From Cydia pomonella (Eukaryota; Arthropoda; Insecta; Lepidoptera; Tortricidae), in the NCBI RefSeq assembly GCF_033807575.1, contig NC_084708.1:310001-374000 (forward strand): a stretch of DNA of 64,000 nt, read 5' to 3'. A program made the position numbers and the translations under genes. Positions 42,934 through 53,645 of this stretch are shown in pieces. The notes beneath the pieces were generated by a model. It did not search any database. It saw only the letters and a program-made list of their open reading frames with translations, and was not told the DNA's origin. The stretch's first letter is position 1, and every line of letters starts with the position of its first letter.

Positions 42934-43284
42934 CCGGGTGTTTCCTGTAACAGGAGCAATAAATTGAACTGTAGGCTGTACTCCTCAAACTGACCAACAT
43001 TTGTTCAGCAACTTTTTTAAATAACTTATGGTTTAATTTTTATTACACATTGAAGTTAATTCTAAGACGAAATGTATTGCGAATTTTGTTATGTTTAAAT
43101 CGTGACAAGCAACGTCAAACACACTGATGTCAGTGTACATTGAAAATAATATTTAATTTGTATGAAAAAGTTAAATTCTAAAGATTTCATATTTTTAAAA
43201 AGTTGTTAATTAATCAAAAGTTATATCGTTTTAGGAGTATGATATATGGTTTAATTATTTGCTCGTGTTACAGGAAACACCCGG
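42934..43284. mobile_element. MITE, Tc1/mariner-like (TA)
   Basis: 351 bp. Ends CCGGGTGTTTCCTGTAACAG and, inverted, CCGGGTGTTTCCTGTAACAC, flanked by TA on both sides (42932-42933, 43285-43286). Confidence 0.85.
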
Positions 43285-43898
43285 TATAAATATATACCCA
43301 TTGTGAAACATCATGAGGACGACCTCAATGTTGTATTAGAGCTACGTTCATTATCCCTTTACGGACAAAATTAAAAAAAATACACTATTCAAGCCTCATC
43401 ACCCCCTTAAAGTTGTAAAAATTCCGCATGACAAAAAAAAAAGGTGGTCATTATTGCCATAAATATAAAATCTAAGTGTGCCCTAATAAATGTTTGAGAG
43501 TGTATACTCTATAGATTAGTCATTCTATATTTATCTCAAATCTCAACGACCACTACTAGGTATTATTATTGGCAGTGTTCAGGCCATAGATAATAAAGCA
43601 GATTACACAAGTTTAACGGCCGCGACTGGCCGTTACCAAAACAAAAAACACTTTATGGCCCATAAAAAACGATTCGCATTTATTCCGATTACTATTTCTT
43701 GTAATTTATTGAAAGATTCTTTGTTTAAACATGACGAAACTGAGATTGTAATATTTTAAGTGTTTTCAAGAAATGTCACAATAAGTAACTAAGTATACTT
43801 GGCGCTAGCGAATGGAAAGTTTCCTAACGAATTTCTAAAAATATAGGAAAAATTTCATCCTCCACAACCACCGTTATTTTATTTATTTATTATAGGAA
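43285..43898. other. no gene seen
   Basis: A trace of the GGGTTCCGTA family body is possible at 43360-43450 (CCCCTTAAAGTTGTAAAAA). Otherwise nothing. Confidence 0.35.
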
Positions 43899-44015
43899 AA
43901 GGTGGATGGATTTTGTGAGAGATGACATGAACCGAACGCGAGTGAATGATGAGATGACGGGGACAAAAAGATATGGAAGAAAAAGACATGCTGCGCCGAC
44001 CCCAAATGAATGGGA
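43899..44015 (+). pseudogene. RTE-type LINE C-terminal remnant
   Basis: Frame 1 reads KRWMDFVRDDMNRTRVND then EMT; after a one-base shift it reads DKKIWKKKTCCADPK and stop. This is the well-known end of RTE-type endonuclease/reverse transcriptases (KRWxDxVxxDM ... W ... CCADPK). A frameshift sits near 43969. It is followed by an ATGATGATTATTA tail. Confidence 0.75.
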
Positions 44016-44736
44016 TAAGGGCAAACGAATGATGATTATTAAAAGTTTAATAAAACTTGTTCAGTATGGCCTATGAAGTCACTACGCAGAGTATGAACGG
44101 TGGTTAAAATTTCACCCTGTATATCAATGTGATTTGTAGTATTTCGTTTTAAAATATATTATTATAATATGTGTAAGTTTCAAGTTATTTATCTATAGGC
44201 CACTAGTTGCCTGAAATAAAGATATTCATTTTTAATATACTAAGTATAGTCTGTCAAGCCATTTCCGTCAGTAGAAAAAAACGGCTAATTTAAAAAATGT
44301 AGGCGCGAAGGGTTATCGTCCAATAGAAAATTTGAAATTCGCGTCTTTTTCTACCGGCAAAGTTATTTGATCGGCTATATATGTATATAAGGCTAGATAT
44401 GTATGAGTAGCATAAGTATGTGTATATGCTACTCATGGCTTTGTGGGCTGTATTCCTCACGAACCCCAGTGGATCCACCATTTTGAAAAAAAAACTGAAT
44501 CTACAAAAAAATATGTAGAATTATCTCACCAAATTTCACGAGAATCGACTGAGAAATGCGACAGATGAGAACATACGGAGAAACTAAAGAAAATATTTTT
44601 GGCCAAGCCAAGATGAAACAGAGACCTTCTCTCTAGCGCGGTAAAAAAATCCAAACTGACAAATTAAAAATCCGTTAAGAAATCTGACTTTCAGTCCTGT
44701 AATCCGTACACCCAAACATACGAAAGCATTTTCCCA
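44016..44736. other. no gene seen
   Basis: AT-rich; a 63-codon minus frame (44290-44481) has no motif. Confidence 0.35.
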
Positions 44737-45090
44737 TCTCTACTAATATTATAAATACGAAAGCAACTTTGTCTGCCCGTCTGTTACCTCTTCACGCTTA
44801 AACGGCTGAACCGATTCAGATGAAATTTGGTATGCAGATAATTTGAGGCCTGGGGAAGGACTAAGAATAGATTTTATTGAAGTGAAAACTTCTTTAGCGG
44901 CGCTGTGCACTTTTTGTGATGGGGAAAAAATGTTAAACTCGCGACAGGTCACGTGACCGACAGATTCGTCAGATTGAAAATTCGTAAGAACATTAAAATA
45001 AGAATTGATTCTTATTTTAAATAATAATTTGTAAGATTTTACCAATATTTACGAGTATCATCAGCCCACGCGGTCGCGAGCAGAAGCTAG
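44737..45090 (+). mobile_element. non-autonomous Helitron, best copy
   Basis: Starts TCTCTACTAATATTATAAAT after an A (44736) and ends CGCGAGCAGAAGCTAG before a T (45091): the 5' TC, 3' CTAG and A|T insertion expected of Helitrons, without target duplication. The core has CCTCTTCACGCTTAAACGG and a short GTCTG motif. A CG-rich inverted motif precedes the 3' end. No Rep/helicase coding. Confidence 0.75.
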
Positions 45091-45439
45091 TAAACCTTAT
45101 AGGTATTATATATATTTGAGTATGAATTGCTTGTTAATTTCTCAAGACATAATTACTTATTATTTATTTGAAATAATTACTTAGACTAATAGCTACTTCG
45201 TTTAGAAGGCGTCTGTCAATTGCTACATTACGTTTTGATCAGTTAGAGTGCTCCAGACGGCATCAAAGCGATAATTACTCCAATCATTCCACTATATCTA
45301 TTAATTATTCTGTGTCAGTAAGCTCATATTCATTAGGAGTCACAAACGAGGAGGAATGGCAGAAGTCGAATGTTGTCTTTGGCTACCGCGATACTTACTC
45401 AGTACGGTCAGTGCCAAAAATAAATGTATACACTAACCT
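45091..45439. other. no gene seen
   Basis: Nothing recognised. Confidence 0.3.
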
Positions 45440-45710
45440 TAATATATGGGCAACAAGGTCGTGTTGAATTGGCTCGTACCAATGAGTTTTTCAGAACTTA
45501 TGTACGGTGAAAACATCGTGAGGAAACCGGACTGATCCCAATAAGTCCTAGTTTACCCTCTGGGTTGAAAGGTCAGATGGCAGTCGCTTTCGTAAAAACT
45601 AGTATCTACGCCAATTCTCGGGATAAGTTGCCAAGCGGACCCCAGGCTCCCATGAGCCGTGGCAAAATGCCGGGACAACGCGAGGAAGAAGGTCGTGTTG
45701 CCACTTTTTC
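45440..45710 (+). mobile_element. RTE-type LINE 3' region
   Basis: GGTCAGATGGCAGTCGCTTT, CGTAAAAACTAGT, AAGCGGACCCCAGGCTCCC and CGGGACAACGCGAGGAAGA recur, antisense, at about 60975-61180. This is a common lepidopteran LINE 3' end. The 73-codon frame here is not thought to be a gene. Confidence 0.65.
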
Positions 45711-45736
45711 GTATCGATATTTTATTAGTGACTGTA

Positions 45737-45871
45737 CGGTCGCCATCAGATATATCGGAGCGACCAAAGTGCTCACAAATAGGTGAACACGCCTCTATTG
45801 TCTAAGCGCTAGAGTGCGTGTTCAGATATTTTTGAGCACCCCGACCGCTCCGATATATCTGATGGCGACTG
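45737..45871. mobile_element. MITE (TA), CGGTCGCCATCAG ends
   Basis: 135 bp. Arms of ~38 bp: GTCGCCATCAGATATATCGG inverted at both ends, flanked by TA (45735-45736, 45872-45873). Confidence 0.85.
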
Positions 45872-46201
45872 TACAACTATGTAATTTTCATTAAAGGTGC
45901 GCGATAAATCCATTTACATAGTTTTATTTTATCACAGAAGTCGAATTATCTCTTTTTAATTCAGGCATATTTATTTAAGCTATCCCCCATCTGTGACTTC
46001 ATTTGTGTTGTTAAAAACTTTTAACCCAATTTTCTCCCCATAGGGGTTAAATTTTAATAAGTAAATCCTTTATCAATGGAGCTCTACAACACTTGAAGAA
46101 AATGGCTTATTGTAGATGCATTTCTTCATTAGATTAAGTAATTATTATTATTTTTTTATTCCTATAAAAGAAAAAAAGTAATTCATTAATATCCCGTGAT
46201 A
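45872..46201. other. no gene seen
   Basis: AT-rich. Confidence 0.3.
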
Positions 46202-46542
46202 TTGGAGAATTTAACAACTGGAGGCACTTAAGGAGCTAACCCCTCTGTCGTTAAGGAACGCAATCTCCATAGGCAGAACTTATGCAAAAGTGTCCAGTGG
46301 TCAGCTATAAATAATAGTTCCAAATCTCTCCAGAGTAGCGCTAGAGTAGCTAAGAACCTAGGCGTTATTGACGGAGTGAAGTGCGCTGTCTATAATTTGT
46401 TTTTTTTTTTTCAAGTATTCTAGATATTGTAGCGCCACCTATAGGTTAATAATTATGTACGTTACGTACACATAGCCATACATTTGACGTGCCCCTCACA
46501 CGAAAAAATTGGCGGACTGTTAGTAGTGGTTAAATCCTCCAA
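46202..46542. mobile_element. hAT-like MITE, second copy of the 6568 family
   Basis: Ends TTGGAGAATTTAACAACTGG and, inverted, TTGGAGGATTTAACCAC. Internal phrases GAGCTAACCCCTCTGTCG and TTTGACGTGCCCCTC are shared with 6568-6797. The 8 bp duplication is no longer recognisable. Confidence 0.75.
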
Positions 46543-46644
46543 GATTACGGATTACAGTTTATGGTTACGTTATTTATTTACTTGCATATACCCTACTTTT
46601 ATATTTAAAAAACTCAATATAAAATATTATTACTCGAGTAAGCT

Positions 46645-46828
46645 TGACCCTACTCATAGTGTTGTGTTCCTGCCGGTGAGTAAGGTTGCCAGAGCTCAAC
46701 GAGGGGGGTGGGTTTAGGGTCGGCAACGCGCATGTAACTCCTCTGGAGTTGCAGGTGTACATAGGCTACGGAGACTGCTTACCACCAGGCAGGCCGTATG
46801 CTTGTTTGCCACCGACGTAGTATTAAAA
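46645..46828 (+). mobile_element. 3' part of the family B-tailed short retroelement
   Basis: Starts within the body (GACCCTACTCATAGTGTTG) and runs through the shared tail to an A run at 46824-46831. A 5'-truncated copy of the 38990 type. Confidence 0.75.
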
Positions 46829-48146
46829 AAAAGCTTTTATCAAAAATATCCAAAAATACAGGAGGACTTCTCTTAGCGCACTTAAAGGTGAAGAAAAGGC
46901 CCATAAGGATTTTAATGGCACCCATCAGTAACATATATAAAGAAATATTTTAACCCCGCAATTTATAGCGGGTAACAACCATTCGTTTATGCCCTTAAAA
47001 TTTAATTTAAAGTTTTATTGACACACTAAATAACGAGGTTGGCCTTTAGTGCTTTATGATATGACCTGCTTATTAAGAAGATGGTGGATGACCATTGCTC
47101 CATACAAACGACGTAATTTCTGAATACGACTGTTTCGTTTTGTACTTGCTTGTACAAAATGTTGGTCAAAAAGTTATAAGACTAAATAATAAAAACTGCA
47201 GAATTTCCATTAAACTGCTGCATAACTAAACTCTCTATAACATTTATGAAAACCACTCTATTTCCTGGATTTTATAGCATGTTCTGATATAAAAATAATT
47301 TATTTTCGCACTTTTACTGGTTAATGGCAGCCATAATTAAGCACCCTGTATTAGTTTGTCTCTCTAAATATAGTTATCAAGTGTAAAAAATAAGCCAAGT
47401 CTGTAAACATGCCAATAGATATTGGACAGGGTTCGGGCGTGGCAATTCAATTAATTCAGGTAATAAGCGTTTTAATCGAATTGTACGTTAATACAATCGC
47501 GGCTCTATTACCTACCGCATTATAGAAGCATTTCTCACAAGGAAAATGAAACCTTAAGTCAATGGCGTAAGGACTTCGGTATGAGCAAGTTCTCGCCCTA
47601 ATGTAATTAATTAATTAAAGACACGCTTGTAATCGATAGTTTAACCCGAACAGTATTCTCATTAGCTGAAGTACCTATTTAAATTAAGCCGCGTATTCGC
47701 GTAGTGTGTATTATTATTTTATTCGCGTTACGCATTTATTTTAAGAAAATATAAAAAAGACACAAAATTAAATTATGGGAAGTCTTACATTTCCTTTCAT
47801 CCTATTATGATAATCTTAGGTGATGTCCAACACATTCGGCAATTGTTTCACGGAGCGCTGGGCTGCCGCTGCGGCTGCTTTCAGAGCGCTTATAGATAAG
47901 TTGTAACAAGATTTTCTGGGGATTAGACCAATCCAAGAAATTTCCATTATTTCAGATGGATATATGCGACATTGTCGCGAATAGGTAAATAATTAAGATA
48001 GTTTTTTTCAATTAGGCATATATAATACAATGCGCTTATGAACATCAAATAAAGCTAATGCAAGCATAAACGTCATGTCCACTCATGGTGAATGGCGAGG
48101 CAAAAATGTAATAAAAATTGTATTATATTTTATTTAATTATCATAC
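46829..48146. other. no gene seen
   Basis: AT-rich, nothing recognised over 1.3 kb. Confidence 0.4.
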
Positions 48147-48329
48147 AAGGTAGAAGTACTAGTGCTCGACGCTGCACTAGTATTCGACATGGGCACTTTA
48201 TGTCAAATTGACAAGGATTAAGTTCGAATACAGAAAAATCTTCGTTGTTCAAATTTAACCTATATTTCCATGGAATAAAGTGCCCATGTCGGTGACTAGT
48301 GCAGCGTCGAGCACTAGTACTTCTACCTT
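48147..48329. mobile_element. long-TIR MITE
   Basis: 183 bp with inverted arms of ~55 bp: AAGGTAGAAGTACTAGTGCT, CGACGCTGCACTAG and GACATGGGCACTTTAT at the left, their complements at the right. Confidence 0.85.
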
Positions 48330-48961
48330 ACTTGTAGATTAAATCGAAACATTTTTTCAATTGTCCTCCTACCAGGGCCCATATATTTCAACATGTAACC
48401 AATTATAAGAACTGCTAAGATATAATGCGAGGCGCGAGCTATGAAGGAAGCTTCTGCATATCTGGCTTCAGGTTGAAAACAATACCTACGCCATCTGTAC
48501 GATAGACTTTAATGCACAGGACATAAAACTTAGGAAATAAATCTAAATAAAGTGACTAATCCCTCCAGTGCCGCCCTTTTTTGCAGTAGGTATATGACAT
48601 CTATTTCAGTTCACAGGACACATATTTGCCTTCGCGAGTGTAAGTAATGCTTATTCCATAACTTGGCCAATGCACTTCCAGTGCAATCTCGGTACGCAAG
48701 TTTTAGGTGATATTATAGGTAGGTACTCCACTTCACATAGTTACTCTATCTATGTGGTTGCTCGTATTTCTTTAATTGCATCGGCTATAAAGACGTCGAT
48801 AATGAACCATCTGGAGGCAGGCTATTACACTGTCAAACGGGTAACATATTATTTATAGAATTTATTAGAGTGGATTTTGCTCTTTAGAAACTCCCAACTA
48901 GGTTTGATATTACTCGTGCTGATTTTTATTTACATGTTTCTTAGACGAGAATTTTTTATTC
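48330..48961. other. no gene seen
   Basis: Nothing recognised. Confidence 0.35.
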
Positions 48962-49220
48962 ACAGTTCAACTTCGATTATCTGAATTAATCGGGAAAAAG
49001 ATTATCAAAGGTTCAGATAATTGGAATCTGCATCAAACCAAAACAAAACCCGTATACATAAAAACAATACAGTACCTAAATTTGATGTGGAAATTAACTT
49101 TAAAATATAAAACAACTTAATAAAGTTCGAATAACTAATTGAGAGTTCGGATAAACTAATTCAGCGTTCGGATATTGAGGGATCGGATAGTCGAAGTTCG
49201 GATACTAATCGAAGTTCTGT
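48962..49220. mobile_element. possible pogo/Tigger-like MITE remnant
   Basis: ACAGTTCAACTTCGATTATC at the left and, inverted, ACAGAACTTCGATTAGTATC at the right. TTCGGATA motifs are scattered through the interior. Ends with 'CTCGATTATCCGAA' character are typical of Tigger relatives; similarity here is partial. Confidence 0.4.
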
Positions 49221-49694
49221 ATTTCCGCGTAAAAAGAGTAATGTAATCAGGCCGGGTCTCTATTGTTTCCCATAAAGATTTAAGCCATAATGTATTGTTT
49301 GCCCGCATTTTCATTAGGCATAATTTGGTTTTTCTCAGAAACGCGTAACTTTTCAGGATTGCCATAAAACAAACTTAACCTAACCTAATCTATCTATAGG
49401 ATAACCTAAGGAAATTCCTGAAAAGTTAACGGTTTCAGAGTTATGACTAATGATAATATGACTATCATTACATTATGACTTTTAATAATTATGTCAAACA
49501 AAGGGATCCGAATCAGGCCACATGCTTCATCCAAAGTTAAACTACGATCGCTAACAACATCATCATCGTCATCGCTACAAAAGCTATCATCGCTTCCCAA
49601 AGTTTGTTATATTTTCCTTTAAAATTTCTTTGTAGTTTTACTTAAAGAATGTTTATATAATTACTACTTACCTACTTACTTCATCCAATGTGCA
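49221..49694. other. no gene seen
   Basis: A (CATCATCGT) tract at 49558-49580 keeps a short acidic minus frame open; no gene. Confidence 0.35.
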
Positions 49695-49828
49695 CTTGGA
49701 GGATTTAAGAACTGGAGAAGCCTCGTCTGTAAATTTTTGTGCAAAAAAGTCTGCCGATTTTTGCGGTCAGATAACCGTCAGTCCATACAATATAATGAAA
49801 AGGCGACTCCCGTTGTTGAATCCTCCAA
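49695..49828. mobile_element. hAT-like MITE, third and shortest copy
   Basis: 134 bp. Ends CTTGGAGGATTTAAGAAC and, inverted, TTGGAGGATTCAACAACGGG. Keeps GTCTGCCGATTTTTGCGG from the interior. Confidence 0.75.
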
Positions 49829-50207
49829 TAATTATCAGAACACATCGGCGATTCAACAAGTGTAAGTAAAATGTGTGTACATCAATAAATACAATCATCA
49901 TGCTCTGCAGGCAATGGCAAATCAAGTTAATATTTTGAATCTTCAAATGCACTCGTGAGGCGTTTCAAGCTTGCTTTCTTCTGCTATTAGCCAAAGATAT
50001 TCTTATCTTTCGTTAGTATCGGTTCGCGTTCTGAGGCTGGCAACTCACTGACCAAGTATGATTCTGCGTTTCGTTTTTAGGGTTTCGTAGTTAACACGGA
50101 ACCCTTATGCCTTCACCAAAAAATCGGTAGACGCGCTAGACGCTTCATTTGTCATCGTTTACAGCCATCATACAATTGAGAAAAGCACATATATTTATTT
50201 TATACGA
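49829..50207. other. no gene; GGGTTCCGTA-family start
   Basis: 50078-50115 has TTTTTAGGGTTTCGTAG with inverted ACGGAACCC, the 5' hairpin of that family, without the rest. Confidence 0.4.
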
Positions 50208-50678
50208 TTTTTTTTTTTTTATGGTAGAGGAGGCAAACGAGCAGACGGATCACCTGATGGTAAGCGATCACCGCCGCCCATGGACACCTGCAACACCAGA
50301 GGGGTTGTAAGTGCGTTGCCGGCCTTTAAGATGGGAGTACGCTCTTTTCTTGAAGGTTTGAAGGTCGTATCGGTCCGGAAATACCGCAGGCGACAGTTCA
50401 TTCCACAGTTTAGCTGTGCGAGGCAGAAAGTTCCTGGAAAAACGCACAGTTGAGGACTGCCAACCATCTAAGTGGTGAGGATGGAAATGTTGTCGCGTAG
50501 GGCGATGGCGAAAAGAAGCGGCAGGGATTAATCCGAACAATTCCTCGGAGCACTCCCCGTTGTACAACACACAACACATATTATACAATTCGCGTGAGCT
50601 TTTTGCTAAATGGCCTTTAGGTGATAGTTGCGCCGTGTGCGTCTGTCTGTCCGTGGATAAGTACAACACACGTGTCAT
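50208..50678 (-). pseudogene. LINE family A, C-terminal remnant and 3' end
   Basis: Minus frame ending at 50268: LYNGECSEELFGLIPAA, FRHRPTRQHFHPHHLDGW, STVRFSRNFLPRTAKLWNEL, VFPDRYDLQTFKKRAYS, GRQRTYNPSGVAGVHGRR. It is the best-kept family A copy here and the reference for 7676 and 21074. The 3' end is the shared GGCAAACGAGCAGA-type tail with A run (plus-strand T run, 50209-50220). 5'-truncated before the catalytic domain; the first ~30 codons of the open frame are unrelated. Confidence 0.8.
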
Positions 50679-50997
50679 GTTGCCTGCCCTTTTTAAACTA
50701 TAGACTTTACAATACGTACCTACATATTGGAAAATACATGAGCCTACTTATATCACCAGTCAATTAACTGTAATTGAATCGATTTTCTCAATTAACCTGA
50801 TTTTACTACCCACAGCAGGTTCTACTGAGCCTGCAATATACGTCCAACACCTGTCCGTCTGTCTGTCGCTATCTGATAAGGTTTTATCTCGGAAACGGAG
50901 TAGATTTATCAAGTGGTCGAGCGCCACGAACTGTGCAGATGTGACATACCTCCAAGGATTTATACTGTAAGTTTTACACATACTTTAACCGGGACGA
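50679..50997. other. no gene; GTCY fragment
   Basis: 50848-50905 holds CTGTCCGTCTGTCTGTCGC and TATCTCGGAAACGG, the core of the GGGTTCCGTA family, without ends. Confidence 0.35.
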
Positions 50998-51440
50998 TCA
51001 AGCTTATGCTCATATAATTGGACATTCTTACGCATTGACTAAGCCCGACGGTAAGCTCAATAAGACATGTGTTGTAAGAACTTACTTAGACAACGATATA
51101 TGCATATAATAAATAAATATTTTACTGCCTCGATTTCACTATCCAAGGTCCTAGATAACGCGGACGTGGTAGGCCTAGAAGTGTTGGGTGGACGTCGTGA
51201 TAGCGGGCATGGAAGAGAATAATCTCACACCTAAGGATGCCGAAGACCGGGCAAAGTGGAGAAGGAGTAGGAAAGCGGACCCAGCGCTAATAGGCCGGAT
51301 AAACGCTAGGTTGAACAAAACTTCAATTCTTAGGAACAAATATCCGTGCTCATTACACAAATATGCCTTTTCCAGAACTCGACAGCAGGGCCATCAGCTT
51401 CATAGGCAGGACCGATTATGGCAGACAGGTCGTCAAATTA
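50998..51440 (-). mobile_element. tRNA-derived SINE interrupted by an RTE fragment
   Basis: Left part (50998-51120) has the SINE body; right part (51319-51440) resumes at AGGAACAAATATCCG and ends in a decayed tRNA head (CATCAGCTTCATAGGCAG, CAGGTCGTCA). Between them lies plus-strand LINE coding. Confidence 0.75.
51121..51318 (+). pseudogene. RTE-type LINE C-terminal fragment nested in SINE
   Basis: Reads GRGRPR, then after a one-base shift CWVDVVIAGMEENNLTPKDA, EDRAKWRRSRKADPALIG. This is the RTE C-terminal signature 'RPxxxWxDxV ... ExRxKWRxxxRKADP'. It is oriented opposite to the SINE. The frame continues open into SINE sequence, so the 99-codon ORF seen there is partly chimeric. Confidence 0.75.
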
Positions 51441-52664
51441 ATGGCTTATCAAGATTTATACGGGGTTTAACAGTGAAGAGTCTCTGATTACCTTAAAGTA
51501 AATAAAGTATGAAAATAAAAACAAAGTCGTTGCACTCCAATGCTAACAATCTACACCACTATTTTCTACATCATTTTTTTCATAATTTCATCTACATCTA
51601 CAATTCTACACCACTACATTTAAAAAAGTCAAATTGACATCAAATTTTATAATGCCACCAAAATCACAAAATTCCACATCATTTCCAATAACTTACAAAA
51701 TATGTGTCCACATTCATAAACTCTCACAAAAAAAGGTCCTTGAAGAGTTGTTTAATAAGTAATGCGACGTATATAATCGGATTGCGCTCATTGACTGCCG
51801 AGCCCATTTATGTAAGCCTGCCACAAACGACGTGGATTTAAAAATAATGCCCTGGAAAGATTTATCAAATATTTATGGATTTAAATGTATTTTGTTTAGT
51901 CTGAGTAATCGCACGTCAATGAAAATATTAGAGATTTAATCACCTACTTAGGACCTATTTCTTGAATGATATTAGAGAAACAATATTAGTCTATGAGCTG
52001 TCATTTGGTAATCCCAAGTCACAATAAACAAATATTATTCGTTTAATACCGTTCGGGAAATGGGACCTTATTGGTTATTATTTATTAATTATTGACAACA
52101 GAAGTTAAATTAAATTTCTAATGCTATCTAGATTTTTCTGGACTTGGCGGAGACATGCCATATCTCAAAATTTGTAAACGCTGAGTGCCTATCGCGAAAA
52201 CCTAATATCAAATTTCCTTATCTGCCTATCACTCTTGCATATTCGTTTTTTAAGGTAAACCTTCCGAATCCGGCGAATCCCAAATTAAACCGCAAAATCT
52301 TAGTGTTAGCATAAAATATCATTGCTCTAGGGTCACATACTAGAGACAACAATTCAACATTCATATCGAAGAATAACGAAACTAATGTTTTCCCTTAAAT
52401 CTGTTCAGTTTTAATCACTGCAATCAAGAGTGCAGTCATAGGACTCACAATACTATACCTATAAACGTTCTTCCATCTGTTAGTCTGTCTGTTTGCCTGT
52501 CTGCATGTCTGTCTGTAAGATTTACAAGGTACTGAACTGAAATTTACACTGAATATGTGTTCTAATCAGAACGAGCTTAATAACCTGTATTATAAAATAG
52601 TTAATAGGCTAATAGGCTAACAAACCGTCAGTCGCTTTGCCTTATACTTAACAACTTTATTTTT
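51441..52664. other. no gene seen
   Basis: CTACA/ACACCACTA-rich low-complexity text at 51550-51620; a half copy of the 39643 MITE at about 52190-52265; a GTCTGTCTG patch at 52480-52515. No gene. Confidence 0.4.
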
Positions 52665-52971
52665 CCTATCATTAAATATTATAGGACATTATTACACAAA
52701 TTGACTAAGTCCCACAGTAAGCTCATTAAGGCTTGTGTTGAGGGTACTTAGACAACGATATATATAATATATAAATATTTATAAATACTTAAGTACATAA
52801 AAAACATCCATGACTCAGGAACAAATATCCATTCTCATCACACGAATAAATGCCCTTACCAGGATTTGAACCCGGGACCATCAGCTTCGTAGGCAGGGTC
52901 ACTAGTAGTGACCCTGCCTAGTGGGTAGTGACTCACTACCCACTAGGCCAAACCGGTCGTCAAAATATTAT
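52665..52971 (-). mobile_element. tRNA-derived SINE with rearranged head
   Basis: The body is intact. The B box complement GGATTTGAACCCGGGACC lies at 52862-52879. Between the B and A boxes the head carries two back-to-back palindromes absent from the 10.6 kb copy. Confidence 0.85.
52891..52944. repeat. double palindrome in the SINE head (template-switch scar)
   Basis: 52891-52919 is a 29 bp palindrome around AGGCAGGGTCACTA; 52920-52944 is a 25 bp palindrome around AGTGGGTAGTGA. Both are built from the normal head sequence and its complement. Confidence 0.8.
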
Positions 52972-53599
52972 ATAATCATTAACATAAGGTTTTTAAAGAT
53001 AATCGTATTTTAGTCGATTTTTGGGGTAATCGCAAAGATTTCTTAAAGTTCACTTTCTTTCTCGTACACTATGTATATAAATACATATAGATAAATCTAT
53101 AAAATTACCTTTAAATCCAGCTTAAGTATCTACCCATAATCAATTTTAACCAATGAAAGACCTCTTAAATAAGTAACCAAAGTTAACTTTATTTATACGT
53201 CATAAGGTCTACAGAAAGGTCAGTTAAAAATCTCCAACTTAACTTTTACTGCTTGTCTGACCTCAGGACTGGGCACGGAAAAAAATAAAGGGCCTTACAA
53301 GCCTTATCACAGAAGGTCTTAACTGACGCCAGTTTGCTTTGTGATTTGTCATTTTGTGCTAGGCCAGTCGAGTGGCCAGGTAGAGGCTTTAGTATGGGAT
53401 GTCTGCTGGACTTTTTATTACCCGGCTGCGCAGCGTAGTCTGGGTTATGTTTTTAATGCGTATTTGTGCCGATTTGTATTTTGTTGCCGAATCTTTTTTT
53501 CGTCATTTTTCGATAAATTTTGGTATACATTTCAGTATAAGTTCACCGTATGATTTTTTTAAATCATCTGATTTACGAAAACGTATGGTATTTTCGTAA
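52972..53599. other. no gene seen
   Basis: Two overlapping frames (53341-53599) are phenylalanine-rich without a motif. Confidence 0.35.
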
Positions 53600-53645
53600 C
53601 TATTGTATTGTATTGTTTCGTTTGTATTGTATTGTATTGTATTGT
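53600..53645 (+). repeat. (TATTG)n microsatellite
   Basis: TATTGTATTGTATTG arrays, interrupted once near 53617. Confidence 0.8.

Noticed and set aside
45565..45786. 73-codon ORF starting MKGQMAVAF
   Set aside because: It lies in a repeated LINE 3' region; a similar antisense stretch at 61 kb carries changes not consistent with protein conservation, and it runs into a MITE.
51188..51487. 99-codon ORF as a gene
   Set aside because: Its first part is an RTE fragment and its last part is SINE sequence read through; a chimera, not a gene.
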